Assembly (NCBI GenBank): GCA_021234155.1
Contig: JAJEKV010000057.1
Coordinates: 3,007,821 to 3,071,820 of the forward strand
Length of the DNA stretch: 64,000 bases
Source: Isoetes taiwanensis
Taxonomy: Eukaryota; Streptophyta; Lycopodiopsida; Isoetales; Isoetaceae
Reading direction: 5' to 3'
The position numbers and the translations under genes are program-made. The notes beneath the pieces are model-generated. The model was not told where the DNA came from. It saw nothing but the letters and a program-made list of their open reading frames with translations, and searched no databases. Positions 1 through 11,124 of the stretch are shown piece by piece (position 1 is the stretch's first letter; each line of letters starts with the position of its first letter).

Positions 1-470
1 AAGCCTAAGCGAAAGAATCACAACCCTGAACTGAAGAAAGCAGCGCCATTTCTATGCTTTTGAAGAACAAGAAGACCAATTTTTTCTCTTTGTAGAGCTA
101 TGTCGTTTCTCCTAAAATCAAAGCTACACAGAAAGAAAAGCTGAGAAAAACGACTCCAACTTGACAGAAAACTGAAAAAAAAGGGTCGTGGTCTAAGGTT
201 CAGAAAACTAAGGGTTTTACTTCCACCCGTTTGCCATCGCCATCAACTGCCTTCTGTTCATGATCCATAAATTATAAGCTGCTACACCTTGGAAGGTCCG
301 ATTAGCTTCTTCCATCTTAGAAGCTCTGGGGCATAAAGTAGTTTGTGGATCTGCAGCGCCGGAAATGCAGTATTGCTTGACGCATACAATCCACAACCCT
401 AAAAAAACTGAGCTAAAACTGTCCTGAAGATGTGGCCCACGCTAAAATTTTAAATATAATAGCACACTAT
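1..470. repeat. Direct-repeat copy 1 of the segment upstream of the DUF688-like gene
   Basis: This segment matches 5493-5930 almost base for base apart from small indels, and it runs off the left edge of the window. The shared sequence begins at AAGCCTAAGCGAAAG and ends near CACTAT. Copy 1 carries an extra ~45 bp around 125-175. It lacks ~20 bp near 420 and one A near 268. That missing A breaks the minus-strand reading frame that is open in copy 2. The copy nearer the gene is presumably the functional one. Confidence 0.85.
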
Positions 471-1203
471 ATATACCGTATGGTACAACATAGTTAAGTG
501 GTCCTTCAATGCTGGACGCAGCGTGGATGGGTGTGTACACACGTGGTTACCCATTCTCTATGTCACTGGCCTAATCAACCGAGTTGACCTTGCTCAGACC
601 TAGAGGAATATTGGTTGCAATGTTTGATGCTATGATTGCTTAGTTATTATAAATGTGGTCTTGAACGTCGGAATTATGTTGCAATGGTCATACTTATACT
701 CATGGTATAATTATGCAGTGTAGATGTGCTTGTTGGGCTAGTAACATGGATTGCAGGGGCGAGGCTACGGTAAGGCTAAGTTATTATTTCTAGGTTAATG
801 CTTTGCGTTGTTGATGCTCGACATGTCCTAGATCCCCGATCCCCACTTAGTCCGTGTGACTAATCCCGTGGTTGATGGTGTAAGCAGAAGTGCGAGATGC
901 TCAGGAGAGTAGCCAAGCTTCAGGAAGGCGAGAGTAGAAGTGTAGATTGTCAGTTAAACAAACTTGATTATTATTATTATATATTGGCTTGAGGCTATAA
1001 TTATTAAGAACATTAATTGTTGTGCGAGGTTATTGCTGAGTAATGGGCAAGGATATTTTTGGGACCTTAGAATATACAAAGATTAAATTCTTTACCTTAA
1101 CATGCATGTGTTAATTTCTTGAGTTCGGAGGCTTAGGTAGATCCAACGGTAGAGATTGACGGGACCTCCAGTTACCAAAGGTTAACTGGTCAGGCCCGTC
1201 ACA
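471..1203 (+). other. Unassigned region, possible solo-LTR remnant
   Basis: No coding frame is convincing here. The 3' part holds a hairpin at 1158-1200 (GACGGGACCTCCAGTTACC, AAA loop, complementary arm) and ends in CCCGTCACA. A similar block occurs in reverse orientation at about 57380-57415, beside a Copia-type primer-binding site. The segment could therefore be a solo LTR starting near TGGTACAAC at 480. No target-site duplication was found, so this is tentative. Confidence 0.3.
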
Positions 1204-1424
1204 AAAACTTAACCAAATAGCATATCATATATCATCAAAAAGATCCCGGATAGAGCTTTCCAACGCAATAAAAAATACTTAAAATGGAGTCCGGATTCAA
1301 AAGGTATGATAAAAACCATATTACCATCAAATCTGCATGACATGCACTTTGCAGAAAAGGTAGGTCAATATGATCTGAATCTAACCTCTATACCTCAAGT
1401 TAGCGCTTCTCTCTCTCTCTCTCT

Positions 1425-1564
1425 CTAGCGCTTCTCTTCTTTATCTATTTTTAGTGACTTAGATATTACATACCAGTTAGCAGTTAGCGCTTCTATGTCT
1501 CCAATGCTTCTCGCTCTAGTGCTTCTCTTCTTTATCTATTTTTAGTGACTTAGATATTACATAC
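1425..1564. repeat. Direct repeat of ~49 bp plus a (CT)n tract
   Basis: A ~49-bp unit (CTAG[CT]GCTTCTCTTC... to ACATAC) occurs at 1425-1473 and again at 1516-1564, a 91-bp offset. A (CT)n run lies just before it at about 1409-1424. No gene is visible. Confidence 0.8.
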
Positions 1565-1614
1565 AGTAGTATGACAAAAAAAAACTCTCATAACAATCTT
1601 ATCGTAATCGGTCA

Positions 1615-1672
<58 letters not shown>
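1615..1672. repeat. (AAT)n microsatellite
   Basis: About 19 AAT units. It lies just beyond the 3' side of the minus-strand LINE at 1850-3655, where a LINE 3' tail would be expected. On the LINE strand it reads (ATT)n, so it may descend from the element's tail. Confidence 0.9.
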
Positions 1673-1673
<1 letters not shown>

Positions 1674-1849
1674 TATTTAAATCCCTTTTGGACCTTGAAG
1701 ATCATGGAGCAAAACAATTTACAACATTTGTCTTGCTTTTAACAAAAAAAATCTATGAGTTTCTATCTTTTTCATGTATGCGCCTAAAATATTTGGTGGC
1801 ATTTCTAGCAATGAATGAAAACTGCTGAAATTAATGTTGAAAACATCTC

Positions 1850-3655
1850 TTAAATGCTGTATGCTGAGCAATGAAGGAAGACATGTGGTTTGTCTTCCAC
1901 TGCACCGGAGTCACAGAACAAGCATTTTTCGGTCCTCCCTTAGTATCTTTGCCCAGCGCCCTGTTTCGACTCCCAAACGGTGAGAACTGGTTCTATATCT
2001 AGCAATGATCTGTTTTATAGATCTTGGTACCTTCGATCCCAGATATGCTTGGGTTGTGTACACAACCATTGTATTGACATTTTCCCTGTAATACTCCATC
2101 CGAGATCCTGACTTGGCCCATATTTTGTTTATTGCTAGCATCTGCCCTAAATCTCTCGTTCCCACATCCGTATCTGGCCAATTATTTACCGTGATCCCCC
2201 ATTTCTCTGCCCATTTCATGACATCATTATACCAGCCCAATTCAAATGATTGGTTCATTGCTTCCTTGGATAGGCGACTATCAGCTTGTTTATGCAGCCT
2301 ATTCACAAAATTTATTGTAAGGTTCAAAGCTTCAGCTTCGAGTGGGATCAGCCCTACCTCTGCCAGCATTATGGCATATGGAGTTTGCTGTTTGATGCCC
2401 AATTCCTCCATCAGAAAAGTCTTTAGAACCACTTCTATTTGGTCCCAATTTTCTCTTAAGATAGCTGGTCCCCAGATTGGCGCTTCATACAGTATTACGG
2501 TCTGTACCAAAGTTTTAAATAACATTTTTTTCAAACCCCAATCCGTGAGGTATAATCTGTGGCATTTCCTCAGCATGCCATATAGAGCCACTTTTCCTCC
2601 AGCAACTCTTTCTTTATGCACTTCTTCCATCTGTAATTAGAGCAGAACTCTAGACCCAAGTATTTGTAACAGTGTACTACTTCTAACTTTTCTCCATTGT
2701 AGAACAAATCAGGTCTACTTACAGTCCCACATATCATTGCCTTGGATTTTCCCATATTGACCTGCATTTTCTTCTCCTTACAAAAATGTACCAGCACATC
2801 AAGATGGCGTTGTAATACTTCAGGTCTGTCCGCTAGAAGAACCACATCATCTGCATACAGTAAAAGCTGGACCACAGAATTCCCTAAACGGGTGCCATCT
2901 ACGCCTCTGCTATGAAGCCAATCTTCGAGTTCATCAACGTACAGACCAAATAGGGTAGGTGACAAAGGGCAGCCTTGTCGTACACCTATGGTGCTATATA
3001 CCGGGCCTGATGCTCCAGTCCCCAACTTGATGATCACTTCCTCATACAAGCAAGCCACTGAGCTCCGCAAGGAGTCCGGCACACCTAGCTTTTCCATTCG
3101 CTTATCGAGGCCATCCCTGGGCACAGTGTCGAAAGCTTTAGAGAAGTCAATAAAAGCCATACATAAAGACTTCCTGGGTGCTTTAGCTTTCTCTGACAGA
3201 ACCCGGAGTGTTAGTGCATGATCCAGAGTACTGTGATTCCTCCGGAAACCTGCTTGAGATAGAGCTCTTTTACTGTTTTCATCAGCCCAACGACTCAATT
3301 TGAATTCCAGCAAACTGCCTAACAATTTAGAAAACATGCTGCCCACCAAAATTGTACGGTAATTCTTGGCTTCTAGCTTGCTGCCAGATTTGTGGATCGG
3401 AATGATCATGTTCTCTCGCCAGGCTTGTGGCAGGCCATTAATGACAGCTTCATTTAGTTGGTGCATGATCACTGTGATCAGATCATCTCCTCCCCATTTA
3501 AACAGTTCAATACACATACCTTGCAGATCCGAGGCCTTGCTGTTTTTCATGTGCGAAAGAGCTTCCTTAACATCAGCTTCATTGAACATGAGTTCGTTAG
3601 TGCGGAGTTTCCTCATTGATCCTGCACCTTCTTGATGGTAGAGCGTTTGCACCAT
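1850..3655 (-). pseudogene. LINE (non-LTR retrotransposon) ORF2 fragment, reverse transcriptase plus C-terminal region
   Basis: Two overlapping minus-strand frames (3655-2570, then 2630-1911) together read as the second half of a LINE polyprotein. The first frame has RT motifs in order: FIDFSKAFDTVPR, GVRQGCPLSPTLFGLYVDEL and the catalytic LLYADDVVLLA. The second continues as the post-RT region, including SSHRLGVETGRW. A further frameshift near 1915 leads into a cysteine/histidine motif (CLFCDSGAVEDKPHVFLHC), the usual LINE C-terminal zinc-binding site. At least two frameshifts make it non-functional. No endonuclease domain lies upstream, so the copy is 5'-truncated. It sits between the two copies of the 1-470/5493-5930 repeat. 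The same family appears at 54574-56570. Confidence 0.92.
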
Positions 3656-3672
3656 CTCTTATGTGCAAACGC
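3643..3672. repeat. Perfect 10-bp inverted repeat
   Basis: GCGTTTGCAC and GTGCAAACGC are separated by 10 nt at the truncated 5' edge of the LINE. It forms a small stem-loop of unknown role. Confidence 0.75.
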
Positions 3673-3824
3673 TTATGTGTTTTATGTATATAGAGGCCCC
3701 CTTTTCCTTGATTCCCGTGAGGAAGGTCGTGGCCGCTACGCCAGTACGGAGGCCCCCGACTCACCTAATCGGCGCGAGGGGGCATTCTCGCAACGTGAAA
3801 GCAGGGTGGCTGTAGATTCGGCGC

Positions 3825-4045
3825 CACGTGTCGCACATCCAGCAGCTGTAGTAAAGAATGTCAAGTGAAAATGAAAATGTCGTGCAGAATCGCGGGCGAA
3901 AATAGAGGGCGACATTCTTGAAAAGAATTGCTGCCACGTGGCAAGGCGTGATTGGTTGTTCAAGCAGAATCTACGGCACCCTGCTTTTACGTGCATTTTG
4001 CAATGAACCAGACATGCAATCTTAGTGCTATAAGAATATATACAT
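3825..4045 (+). promoter_or_regulatory. Promoter-like cluster: two G-boxes, CCAAT, TATA
   Basis: CACGTG G-boxes occur at 3825-3830 and 3935-3940; the second lies within the palindrome GCCACGTGGC. An inverted CCAAT (ATTGG) is at about 3950, and TATAAGAATATATA follows at about 4030. The order and spacing resemble a plant or LTR-type pol II promoter. No gene is seen directly downstream, so it may belong to a solo LTR or a lost element. Confidence 0.4.
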
Positions 4046-4190
4046 TGTAAATACATTCAAACTTTTAAATAGATTAAATATACTTGTCTAAATAGTGGTC
4101 TTGTTTTACCTCAATCCTGCAAGCACCTACTATTTTATATCAACCATATATCTGCCTAGCTTTACTATTAGAAATCTCTAGTATTAGGTT

Positions 4191-4472
4191 TTTTTTCCAC
4201 GGTAGTCGTAGTCACATATTTTATCAAATGATGGTTGGCCACCTATTGTCCTAAAAAAGACTCACTTTTCCACTATAAAAATAAGACGTGTCTTATTTAG
4301 GTTCGGAATAGGTTTGGATTGTAAATGGAGTCTTATTTTATTTGGAGGATTTCCCCTGCTATATAATAAGGCACCTACTCTTATTTGAAAATATAACTAA
4401 AAATAATTTTCATGGTTTTCCACTAGTACTTTAGTGGTGTCATATTTTATGACTACCATGCAGTGGAAAAAC
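4191..4472. mobile_element. MITE-like element with imperfect terminal inverted repeats
   Basis: TTTTTCCAC-GGTAGTC at 4191-4213 is matched by its reverse complement at about 4450-4472 (GACTACCATGCAGTGGAAAAA). The ~280-bp interior is AT-rich and non-coding, and includes a smaller CCACTA...TAGTGG inverted repeat. Terminal repeats of about 25 bp with gaps and no clear target duplication make this a candidate only. Confidence 0.4.
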
Positions 4473-5162
4473 AAGTTTAATTTTGTGTGTCTCATTTTTA
4501 GCCCTGGAGTCACAAATGGTGTCGTATATTGTATATGACAGCCGGAAAAAGGCCTTAACCTCAATTGTCGAATAAGTATTCCGAGTTGAATACAAACTTT
4601 TCATGCACAATAGATAATACCTTCCTCTTCTAGGACATTTATTCTATTATGTTACTCCAAGGATGCATGTCTATGATGCTGGCAAGGTTCGAGCTACATT
4701 CAACTCTGTAATATGCGAGGTAGCATCTAGTTAACAATCATCTTTATTCGTAACAAGGAGGTTACCAGAATATTACTATGTGGCAAGAAACTGTAAGAAT
4801 CAATGAGATTGACAGGGTATTAAAGCTGAAAATTTTAAATGGTAAATTAACTCCATAAGAACTTCCTCGCAACATCTGTAGCTTCGAATCACTTCTTCAA
4901 CCTGCTTGCATCTGTAATCTGATAAACAATGTACCAATCTTATGCATGACTCGAAAACTTTTTTTTTTTTTTTTTTTGTTTGAAGGCAAGGTTGGTGGGA
5001 CGACTCGAAAACATTTAAAGAATACCAAAGTCTACAAATATTGGGCATGCTGAGGAGCCCATTCAGCCTCCGGAATGGAAAGCGGCGGGCTTGATTCCGC
5101 TCAACAGGTGAAGAACAGGTAAAATGGATCAAATTTTGCATCCTCCCCAGTTGCCATGTTGT
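4473..5162. other. Non-coding interval
   Basis: AT-rich sequence with a T-tract at about 4960-4977. A long minus-strand open frame (4800-5435) crosses it, but its composition is low-complexity and it runs through the hairpin at 5163-5258, so it is not taken as a gene. Nothing else is supported. Confidence 0.5.
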
Positions 5163-5258
5163 GGGGGGACGAAACAGGGTCGCTGATTCCAGGACCCGCT
5201 CCCGGCTGCTGCCGGTCGCGGGACCCCCTGGAATCATCTCCCCTGTTTCCGTCCCCCC
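5163..5258. ncRNA. Strong 96-nt hairpin, candidate small-RNA precursor or foldback
   Basis: The left arm (GGGGGGACGAAACAGGG...TGATTCCAGG...CCCGC..CCGGC) pairs with the right arm (GCCGG..GCGGG..CCTGGAATCA...CCCTGTTTCCGTCCCCCC) around a TGCT loop. Around 38 of 44 positions per arm pair, with a few bulges. Weak extra pairing (GTTGT/ACAAC) flanks it. It is much more GC-rich than its surroundings and lies about 1 kb upstream of the DUF688-like gene. No known miRNA sequence is recognised, so a foldback element is equally possible. Confidence 0.45.
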
Positions 5259-5492
5259 ATACATCAAGCCCACAACAAGGATAAACGCAAAATTCCTATC
5301 TGGGAAGTGACGGAGGATGGGAGGATATTCCAGATAAAAGGATAGTAGAGATTGGGCATTGTTGCATAAACCAGACCAAATGCTGTGGACAGAGGGATGG
5401 ATGCTACTTATAAAATCAATAACAGTAACCATCAATATTTATGCTAACATTCTCAGGCCTCCCAACTTGGGCTTTGGTTGTTACATTGATAT

Positions 5493-5930
5493 GAAGCCTA
5501 AGCGAAAGCATCACAACGCTGAACTGAAGAAAGCAGCGCCATTTCTATGCTATTGAAGAACAAGAAGACCAATTTTTTCTCTTTGTAGAGCTATGTCGTT
5601 TCCCATAAAATCAAAGCTGCACAAAAACGGTCATGGTCTTCTACTAAGGGTTTTACTTCCACCTGTTTGCCATCGCCATCAACTGCCTTCTGTTCATGAT
5701 CCATAAAATTATAAGCTGCTACACCTTGGAAGGTCCGATTAGCTTCTTCCATCTTAGAAGCTTTGGGGCATAAAGTAGTTTGTGGATCTGCAGCGCCGGA
5801 AATGCGGTATTGCTTGACGCATACAATCCACAACCCTAAAAAAACAGAGCTAAACCCTCGAGATATCAGTGTTCCGGTGTCCTGAAGATGTGGCCCACGC
5901 TAAAATTTTAAATATAATAGCACACTATTT
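5493..5930. repeat. Direct-repeat copy 2, upstream of the DUF688-like gene
   Basis: This is the partner of 1-470, and it reaches to within about 290 bp of the gene's start codon. It probably contains part of the promoter or 5' UTR of the 6220-8357 gene and has been duplicated about 5.5 kb upstream. Confidence 0.85.
5591..5833 (-). CDS. Small hypothetical ORF within the duplicated segment
   Basis: An 80-codon minus-strand frame, or 53 residues from an internal ATG (MEEANRTFQGVAAY...). It has a mixed, hydrophilic composition (DHEQKAVDGDGKQVEVKP) that looks protein-like, but no family is recognised. The equivalent frame in repeat copy 1 is broken by a single-base deletion near 268. It would be transcribed divergently from the DUF688-like gene. 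It may be a fragment of a longer spliced gene or a chance frame. Confidence 0.25.
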   Translation of the reverse strand: MWIVCVKQYRISGAADPQTTLCPKASKMEEANRTFQGVAAYNFMDHEQKAVDGDGKQVEVKPLVEDHDRFCAALILWETT

Positions 5931-6219
5931 TTTATACGAGGAAAGTTTTCACGACCACAAGAGGGTCCATCATCTTCATGGCACATCGAAAGAAACGTTT
6001 TTGCACGTTCCTTTTCATTCCGGCCAGTTCTATGGAGAATCATATATCTTTTTGTCAATCTGTTGGAAGCATGCCTATACTGGACCATGACGGCAGCTAA
6101 CTCTAGGGCTCTGTAAAGATGATCATGTACGAAAGTGACCGCCATAGCTGCACTTTAGGTGAGTTGTTGAAACCTTCACATTGGAGAATATTTTTTCTTT
6201 AGATAGAACCAGGATCAGG

Positions 6220-8357
6220 ATGTCCCAAGATTGGTTACAAATTTTGGACGAATCACTAGCCAATTTTGCTGGATCAACTCAAGCGACAGAGCATGTTGAA
6301 AAAAAGTCATGGGAAGTTCGGGATCATACTGTAGAGAAGAATCAAGATCATGATACAACAGAAACAACAAGAGAAGAATTTTTTTGGATCAAAGATGCAT
6401 ATGCTACATCAGAAATAAAAGGTACAGAAGCAAGGAATGTGCAAATACCTTTAGAAGATGGTTTTAGCAGCAGCCTTGCTCTAAGGAAGTTAAGAAAGGA
6501 CGATGAATATGAAGAGTCGTGTTCATATGGATCTCCTGGATCTGTGCCTTTCAGCTGGGAAGCAGAGCCAGGGAAGCCTAAACATCCTCAAAAAATAGAA
6601 GGACTACCGCCTCCTCTCAGTCCTCCTCCTCCTCTATCATTAAGCAGCAGCTTCAAATCCAACAACTCCAACAAATCAAATTCAAGTTTGACAGATTCAC
6701 ATCAAAGATCTCTTTCAGGCATGGTGAAGGGCATCTTTAATGTAAAGGGTAAGGAGTCTCCTAGTAGAAAATTTCAGAGGTCACATTCTTCTTTGTCAAA
6801 AGAAAATTTCAATTCTAATGGGAAAGAGTCTCCCCTTAGCAGACGTTCTTATATATCAAATTCTTTTCTGGTAAAAGAAGCAAACTCTGATTCTGTTCTT
6901 CCTAGTCCTCATCCTCTTCCTCTTCCACCATCTCCTTCCCCTACAACTACACTTTATGGCCCTGGCAGTAGCCCTAAATCCTCCATTTCTGTATCCCCTT
7001 TACATTCTCATCAGTCTTCAGGAAGATCTCAACATACTGACATCATTGATCACCTTCCTCCACTAATATCTCAGATTTCATTCAAAAGTATACATAATTT
7101 TGACATTGTTGATCCTTTATCAGCATCTAAAGATTCTAGTTATGCTTCAGATCCAATTGATCCTCAGATGGAATCAGTTGAGCCTCCACTTTTGGACCCT
7201 ACTAATGCTTTTCTGGAATCTAAAGATCCTTTTCCAATGCCACAAGATTCAGGACAAAATGAGCCATGTGATCCTCCATTTCCAGCCTCTTTCACACAAT
7301 CAGAGCATCTAGTAACTCAAGGCGTGAAGCCTGCGGCAATGTCAAATGCAGTACCTCGGTCTCCGATATCCAATTCCAGGCTGAGTTTTGATCTAGGAGG
7401 CCCATGGGAACATGTTCTTCATACAGATGGCAAGAGCACATATAAACTTAAGGCTAAGTCAGGTCCTTTTCCAAAACCAAAGAGGAAGGTGAACAACATT
7501 GAGAGCATGGTAACTACTAGCACAGCTGCACCAGCTAGGCAGGCTAGCAAGCTAACTGGCATAGGAAGCTTGTCCTTCGCCGAAGGATTGACGCGCCGGG
7601 ATTCCGATTCAAAGCGCATAGAAGACTGGATTGAGGAGGGGGCAAAGGGGTTAATACAAGGAGAAAATGATGATGTTGATGATGATGATGGGAATGATGA
7701 AGATGAGTATTTGAATTATTCATTTCCAAGATCAAGGTTTACAGCTATGGAGATGGAAAGTGAACAGGGAGATGAAAATGAAAATGGAAGCGAATTTAGC
7801 ATAGAATTTAGTGGTCAAGTAGGCAGGTGGAGTAGCGGAAGGATTAGGAGTATTAACCATGCCATCGAATCTGAAGCAGGGTTCAAGGCTGAGGAGGTGG
7901 TTCGAAGTATAGAGGAAGTAAGATTTGTTATCTCTCCTGTGGCCACTGCCTTTGTGTTTGCAAATTCTGGGTCAGATATGTACTCTGAAAATGTGGGTTC
8001 TTTGGAATCTCTACAGATCCAATCTGCATCGGATGACTACTATGCCGATGCAGACCCAAGTAAGAGCGCCAAGTTGCAACAATCTCACATCAAATGGGGC
8101 ACTTATACTAATAAGGTATGCTAATTCGTATTAGGTTATTGTTTAAAGACTAATGGGTTCCTTTTCATTATGTCCCTTCTGCATTGAATGTGTTATTTGC
8201 ATAAAATAATCTTCTACCCTCCCATTTGTTACTTGATTACTAATCTCGTTTCTCTGATGCAATGCAGAGATGGTTTACATGGGGGTGGAAGGTTCCTAAA
8301 TTGAAGGTTCCACATTGTCTTCGTTGCCATCATGGAGCCACCAACAGTTTCGGATAG
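6220..8357 (+). CDS. Ser/Pro-rich DUF688-like plant protein, two exons
   Basis: Exon 1 is 6220-8115 and exon 2 is 8268-8357. The intron 8116-8267 has donor AAG|GTATGC and acceptor AATGCAG|AG, and the frame is kept. The product is about 661 residues. The ATG at 6220 (MSQDWLQILDES) is preferred over an upstream non-ATG extension. A pyrimidine-rich CTTTAG just upstream (to about 6204) looks like the acceptor of a 5'-UTR intron. Residues about 103-121 (GSPGSVPFSWEAEPGKPK) match the VPF.WE..PG.P signature of plant DUF688 proteins. A Pro/Ser-rich low-complexity region follows, then an acidic stretch at about 484-497 (DDVDDDDGNDEDE). Exon 2 encodes a basic, aromatic C-terminus (RWFTWGWKVPKLKVP...). 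No signal peptide, membrane segment or enzyme motif is seen. The molecular function of the family is not known to me. Confidence 0.85.
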
Positions 8358-9507
8358 ATCGATCAGTTTACACATTGTTGTATAGCCTACCCAATTTTTG
8401 TACAAAGAGTGATTTAGGAGGGAACAATATTGTTTGGAGATACTTTCATGAACCTATGATAACAATAAGTACTTCGTAAACAACAATCTAATTGGTTATA
8501 GTATGAGAAGTGTTCTTTGGGCCACATATGTAGAGTAAGCTTTTGCAACCCAAATAGCCTTGACAAAGTTCTCCATGATCTATCGCCATGGATTTTTTTT
8601 TCTCTTTTTTGTCTTTTCTTAGACTATAGGGTGAAAAGGGCTCATTATTTTTTGTGCGATTCTTTTGCCTGGTTATTCTTTTGTTTGTGGAACAAACACA
8701 TAGCTTGCTATTTGCGGATTGTTGGCGGCTACAAACGATGCTTTTGTTTATAGGTATACTTGGTTTTATTTTGCAATTGATTATGCATCACGGTTCTTGT
8801 TTGCAGTTTAGGCTTGATTACGACTTCTTGAATTCCAACCTGGATTTTTTGAATATTACAGTTTTTGGTTGAGATGAAGTTGCAAGTCAACATGCTCTCT
8901 TTGTTGGATGTTTTCTTTGTCTAATGGTTTTTGTTTTTAGTCCTCGTGGTTGATTGTTTTGGACCTGCTATGGAAAAGGCAGCTAGAGTTGTTGCAATGG
9001 AGTTGGGAAAAAAATACTTTCTTTGTATTGTCTCATTCTATGTTTGGTTGTAAGGTGTTCATAATTAAGATAATCATTTTGGACACAATAGAAAATAAGG
9101 TGTTGTTGCATTGTGGGTTGCCGAGAACGAAAGAAATATAATTCAAATCAATGGTGCAAGGGAATGTATATGCATTGTATTTGGCACTTTTGCTAAAGAT
9201 GTTTTACAAAGTCCCCACATGGACAGCTGCTAGAAGTGGAGCCAAGGCCAAAGCTTGCAAGAGAAGGAGTCAAAGGACTACTAAACAAAGAAGGCTTATC
9301 AAGGCCCGCCAGAAACAATGCTTATCAAGCAAACCAAACAACACAAGTCCTTTGAAATAGCAAACCAAATAACACACGTCCTTTGAAACATTCTAAACTT
9401 CCCAAATTGATCTCAAGAGATTATTACAGCATTTAAATCCACTTACAACTTTCCAATCGTATCGTTATCAAGCTATCTCACCAGGTGAGAACCAATATCT
9501 TCGTCCT
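8358..9507. other. 3' flank of the DUF688-like gene, no further gene seen
   Basis: T-rich sequence that probably contains the 3' UTR. Short plus-strand frames (8517-8872, 8950-9360) have no recognisable motifs and read like translated T-rich spacer. Confidence 0.5.
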
Positions 9508-10160
9508 AAATCTAGCTGGTTACCATGACAAACAGTTTTATAGCATACAGCCTAAGATAGCATAAACAGTTTCATAAAAGCATAACCTTTTAGACGTTGT
9601 AAACTTCTCATTTTTTGTAAATACGCGATGCATGTACACCAGCCAATCCCTTGCTTACGCCAATCCTTGATCGTTGTAAGCAAATCTCAAGCCCAACTCA
9701 AGCTTCCAAGACATATAGAAATATAGAAATAAAGCTTATGCTTTTCAACATCATATCGTGTAGAAACTGCAATTAATGAAATTTAAATAAATAATCCAGT
9801 TACAATTTTATTTCTACCATATAGTATATGGAAAATCCATTAGTTGGAAGTTTTTACTAGGTTATAAAAATACACTAACCTAAAGGAATAAATATGACCT
9901 AACAAAATACATTAACCTAAGGCGACGACCTAAGAAAAAAACACAAAATTTAGTTAGACGTTTCATAGTTATATAAAACTATCAAATCCTTTGCCATTCG
10001 AGTCAGTTTTGCTATTGGGGTCCTCCATTAGAAGCTATGATCACATCCAACCAGATTCTTCAGCATAAAAGGTTGGATGGTAGATTTTCTCATCTCAAGC
10101 CTCTTGATTTTCTTTCCTTTACTCATATTCATCTGTTTCTTTTCTTTTATCCATCATGTT

Positions 10161-10330
10161 TGGGGCATGGTCTAGTGGCAGAACCTTAAACTACCAGACG
10201 CGAGGTCACGGCTTCAAACCTAGCCAATATCGGTCTACTAGTAATGGGAACCTTAAAAATCCATTGTCTTAAGGTCGCGGATTCAAGTACGACCAACTGG
10301 TCCTGTGGTAGAGACCTTAAACCTGGCGTA
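10161..10330 (+). mobile_element. tRNA-derived SINE-like sequence, copy A
   Basis: A consensus-like pol III A box (TGGTCTAGTGG, 10168-10178) is followed 32 nt later by a B-box-like GGCTTCAAACC (10210-10220), the spacing of a tRNA gene. The surrounding bases do not form a full cloverleaf. A second degenerate copy (GGTCGCGGATTCAAG..., CTGGTCCTGTGGTAGAGACC) follows. This pattern suits a tRNA-related SINE better than a tRNA gene. Confidence 0.45.
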
Positions 10331-11124
10331 TGTACTCGATAATCATATGTAGAGCAACTTCTAGCATATTGCCCCTAGATAGTGGATTGGCTTTCAAGTG
10401 ATGTATATCGTGCCTATATAGTGGATTGGCTTCCAAGTGATGTAGAATGCACTCATGATATGATGATGAATAGATTGATATCCTTCAATAAAAAAAAAAA
10501 AAAAATGTTCTGCAATTTTTGGGTGGTGTATATCTTGCATCATTTTCAATCTAAGAAATATGTATTTCTAACATTCTTAATGATTTAAAAAAAATATATA
10601 TAATGTATGTTGTTACTTTAGTTTTTTATATCTAAACTAGAAAAAGTGCCCAGCGTTGCTGGGCTATAATGCATGCAATATTAGAAAAAAGACATGCCAA
10701 AAATTAAATTTATTGAAAAGGCCAATTGAACTTGAGAATCTAAATAAATATAAATATATAAGAAAGATTATTTAGGCCAGACCTTGGAAAACTTCATGCC
10801 TTCTACAATGTTCTTTGCAACATCTAGTTTACAAAACACAAAGATTTTCTACATTCTTTGATCCTAGACTTGCATCTTAGAACATAAAACATGATATTAA
10901 GCCCGAGCTAGTCGGTCAAATATTCCTACAATTTGTGGGTTTGATTGAATAGAATTTTCTTAATAGATTAATGGAGTCAAAGTACTATTATATATGTGTG
11001 CAAAAAAAATTATAACATTGTTAATTTAGGGGAGCTCATTTTGCACGACCTTTGGACTTGTTCACGACCTTGTAGATAGCATCTGCAAATAAAGATGAGA
11101 AATATGAGGCAAATAAGAAACTAC

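Noticed and set aside
1571-1828. Open frame with a polyasparagine run
   Set aside because: It is a translation of the (AAT)n repeat; the rest has no protein-like character. The mirrored frame at 17051-17347 is rejected for the same reason.
2113-2640. Plus-strand 175-codon open frame
   Set aside because: It is the antisense shadow of the LINE post-RT region on the minus strand.
4800-5435. 211-codon minus-strand open frame
   Set aside because: It crosses the 96-nt hairpin and a poly(T/A) tract, which give arginine/proline- and lysine-rich segments, and no family resemblance is seen.
10161-10225. True tRNA gene
   Set aside because: A and B boxes are present, but no full cloverleaf or anticodon arm can be formed; it fits a tRNA-derived SINE better.
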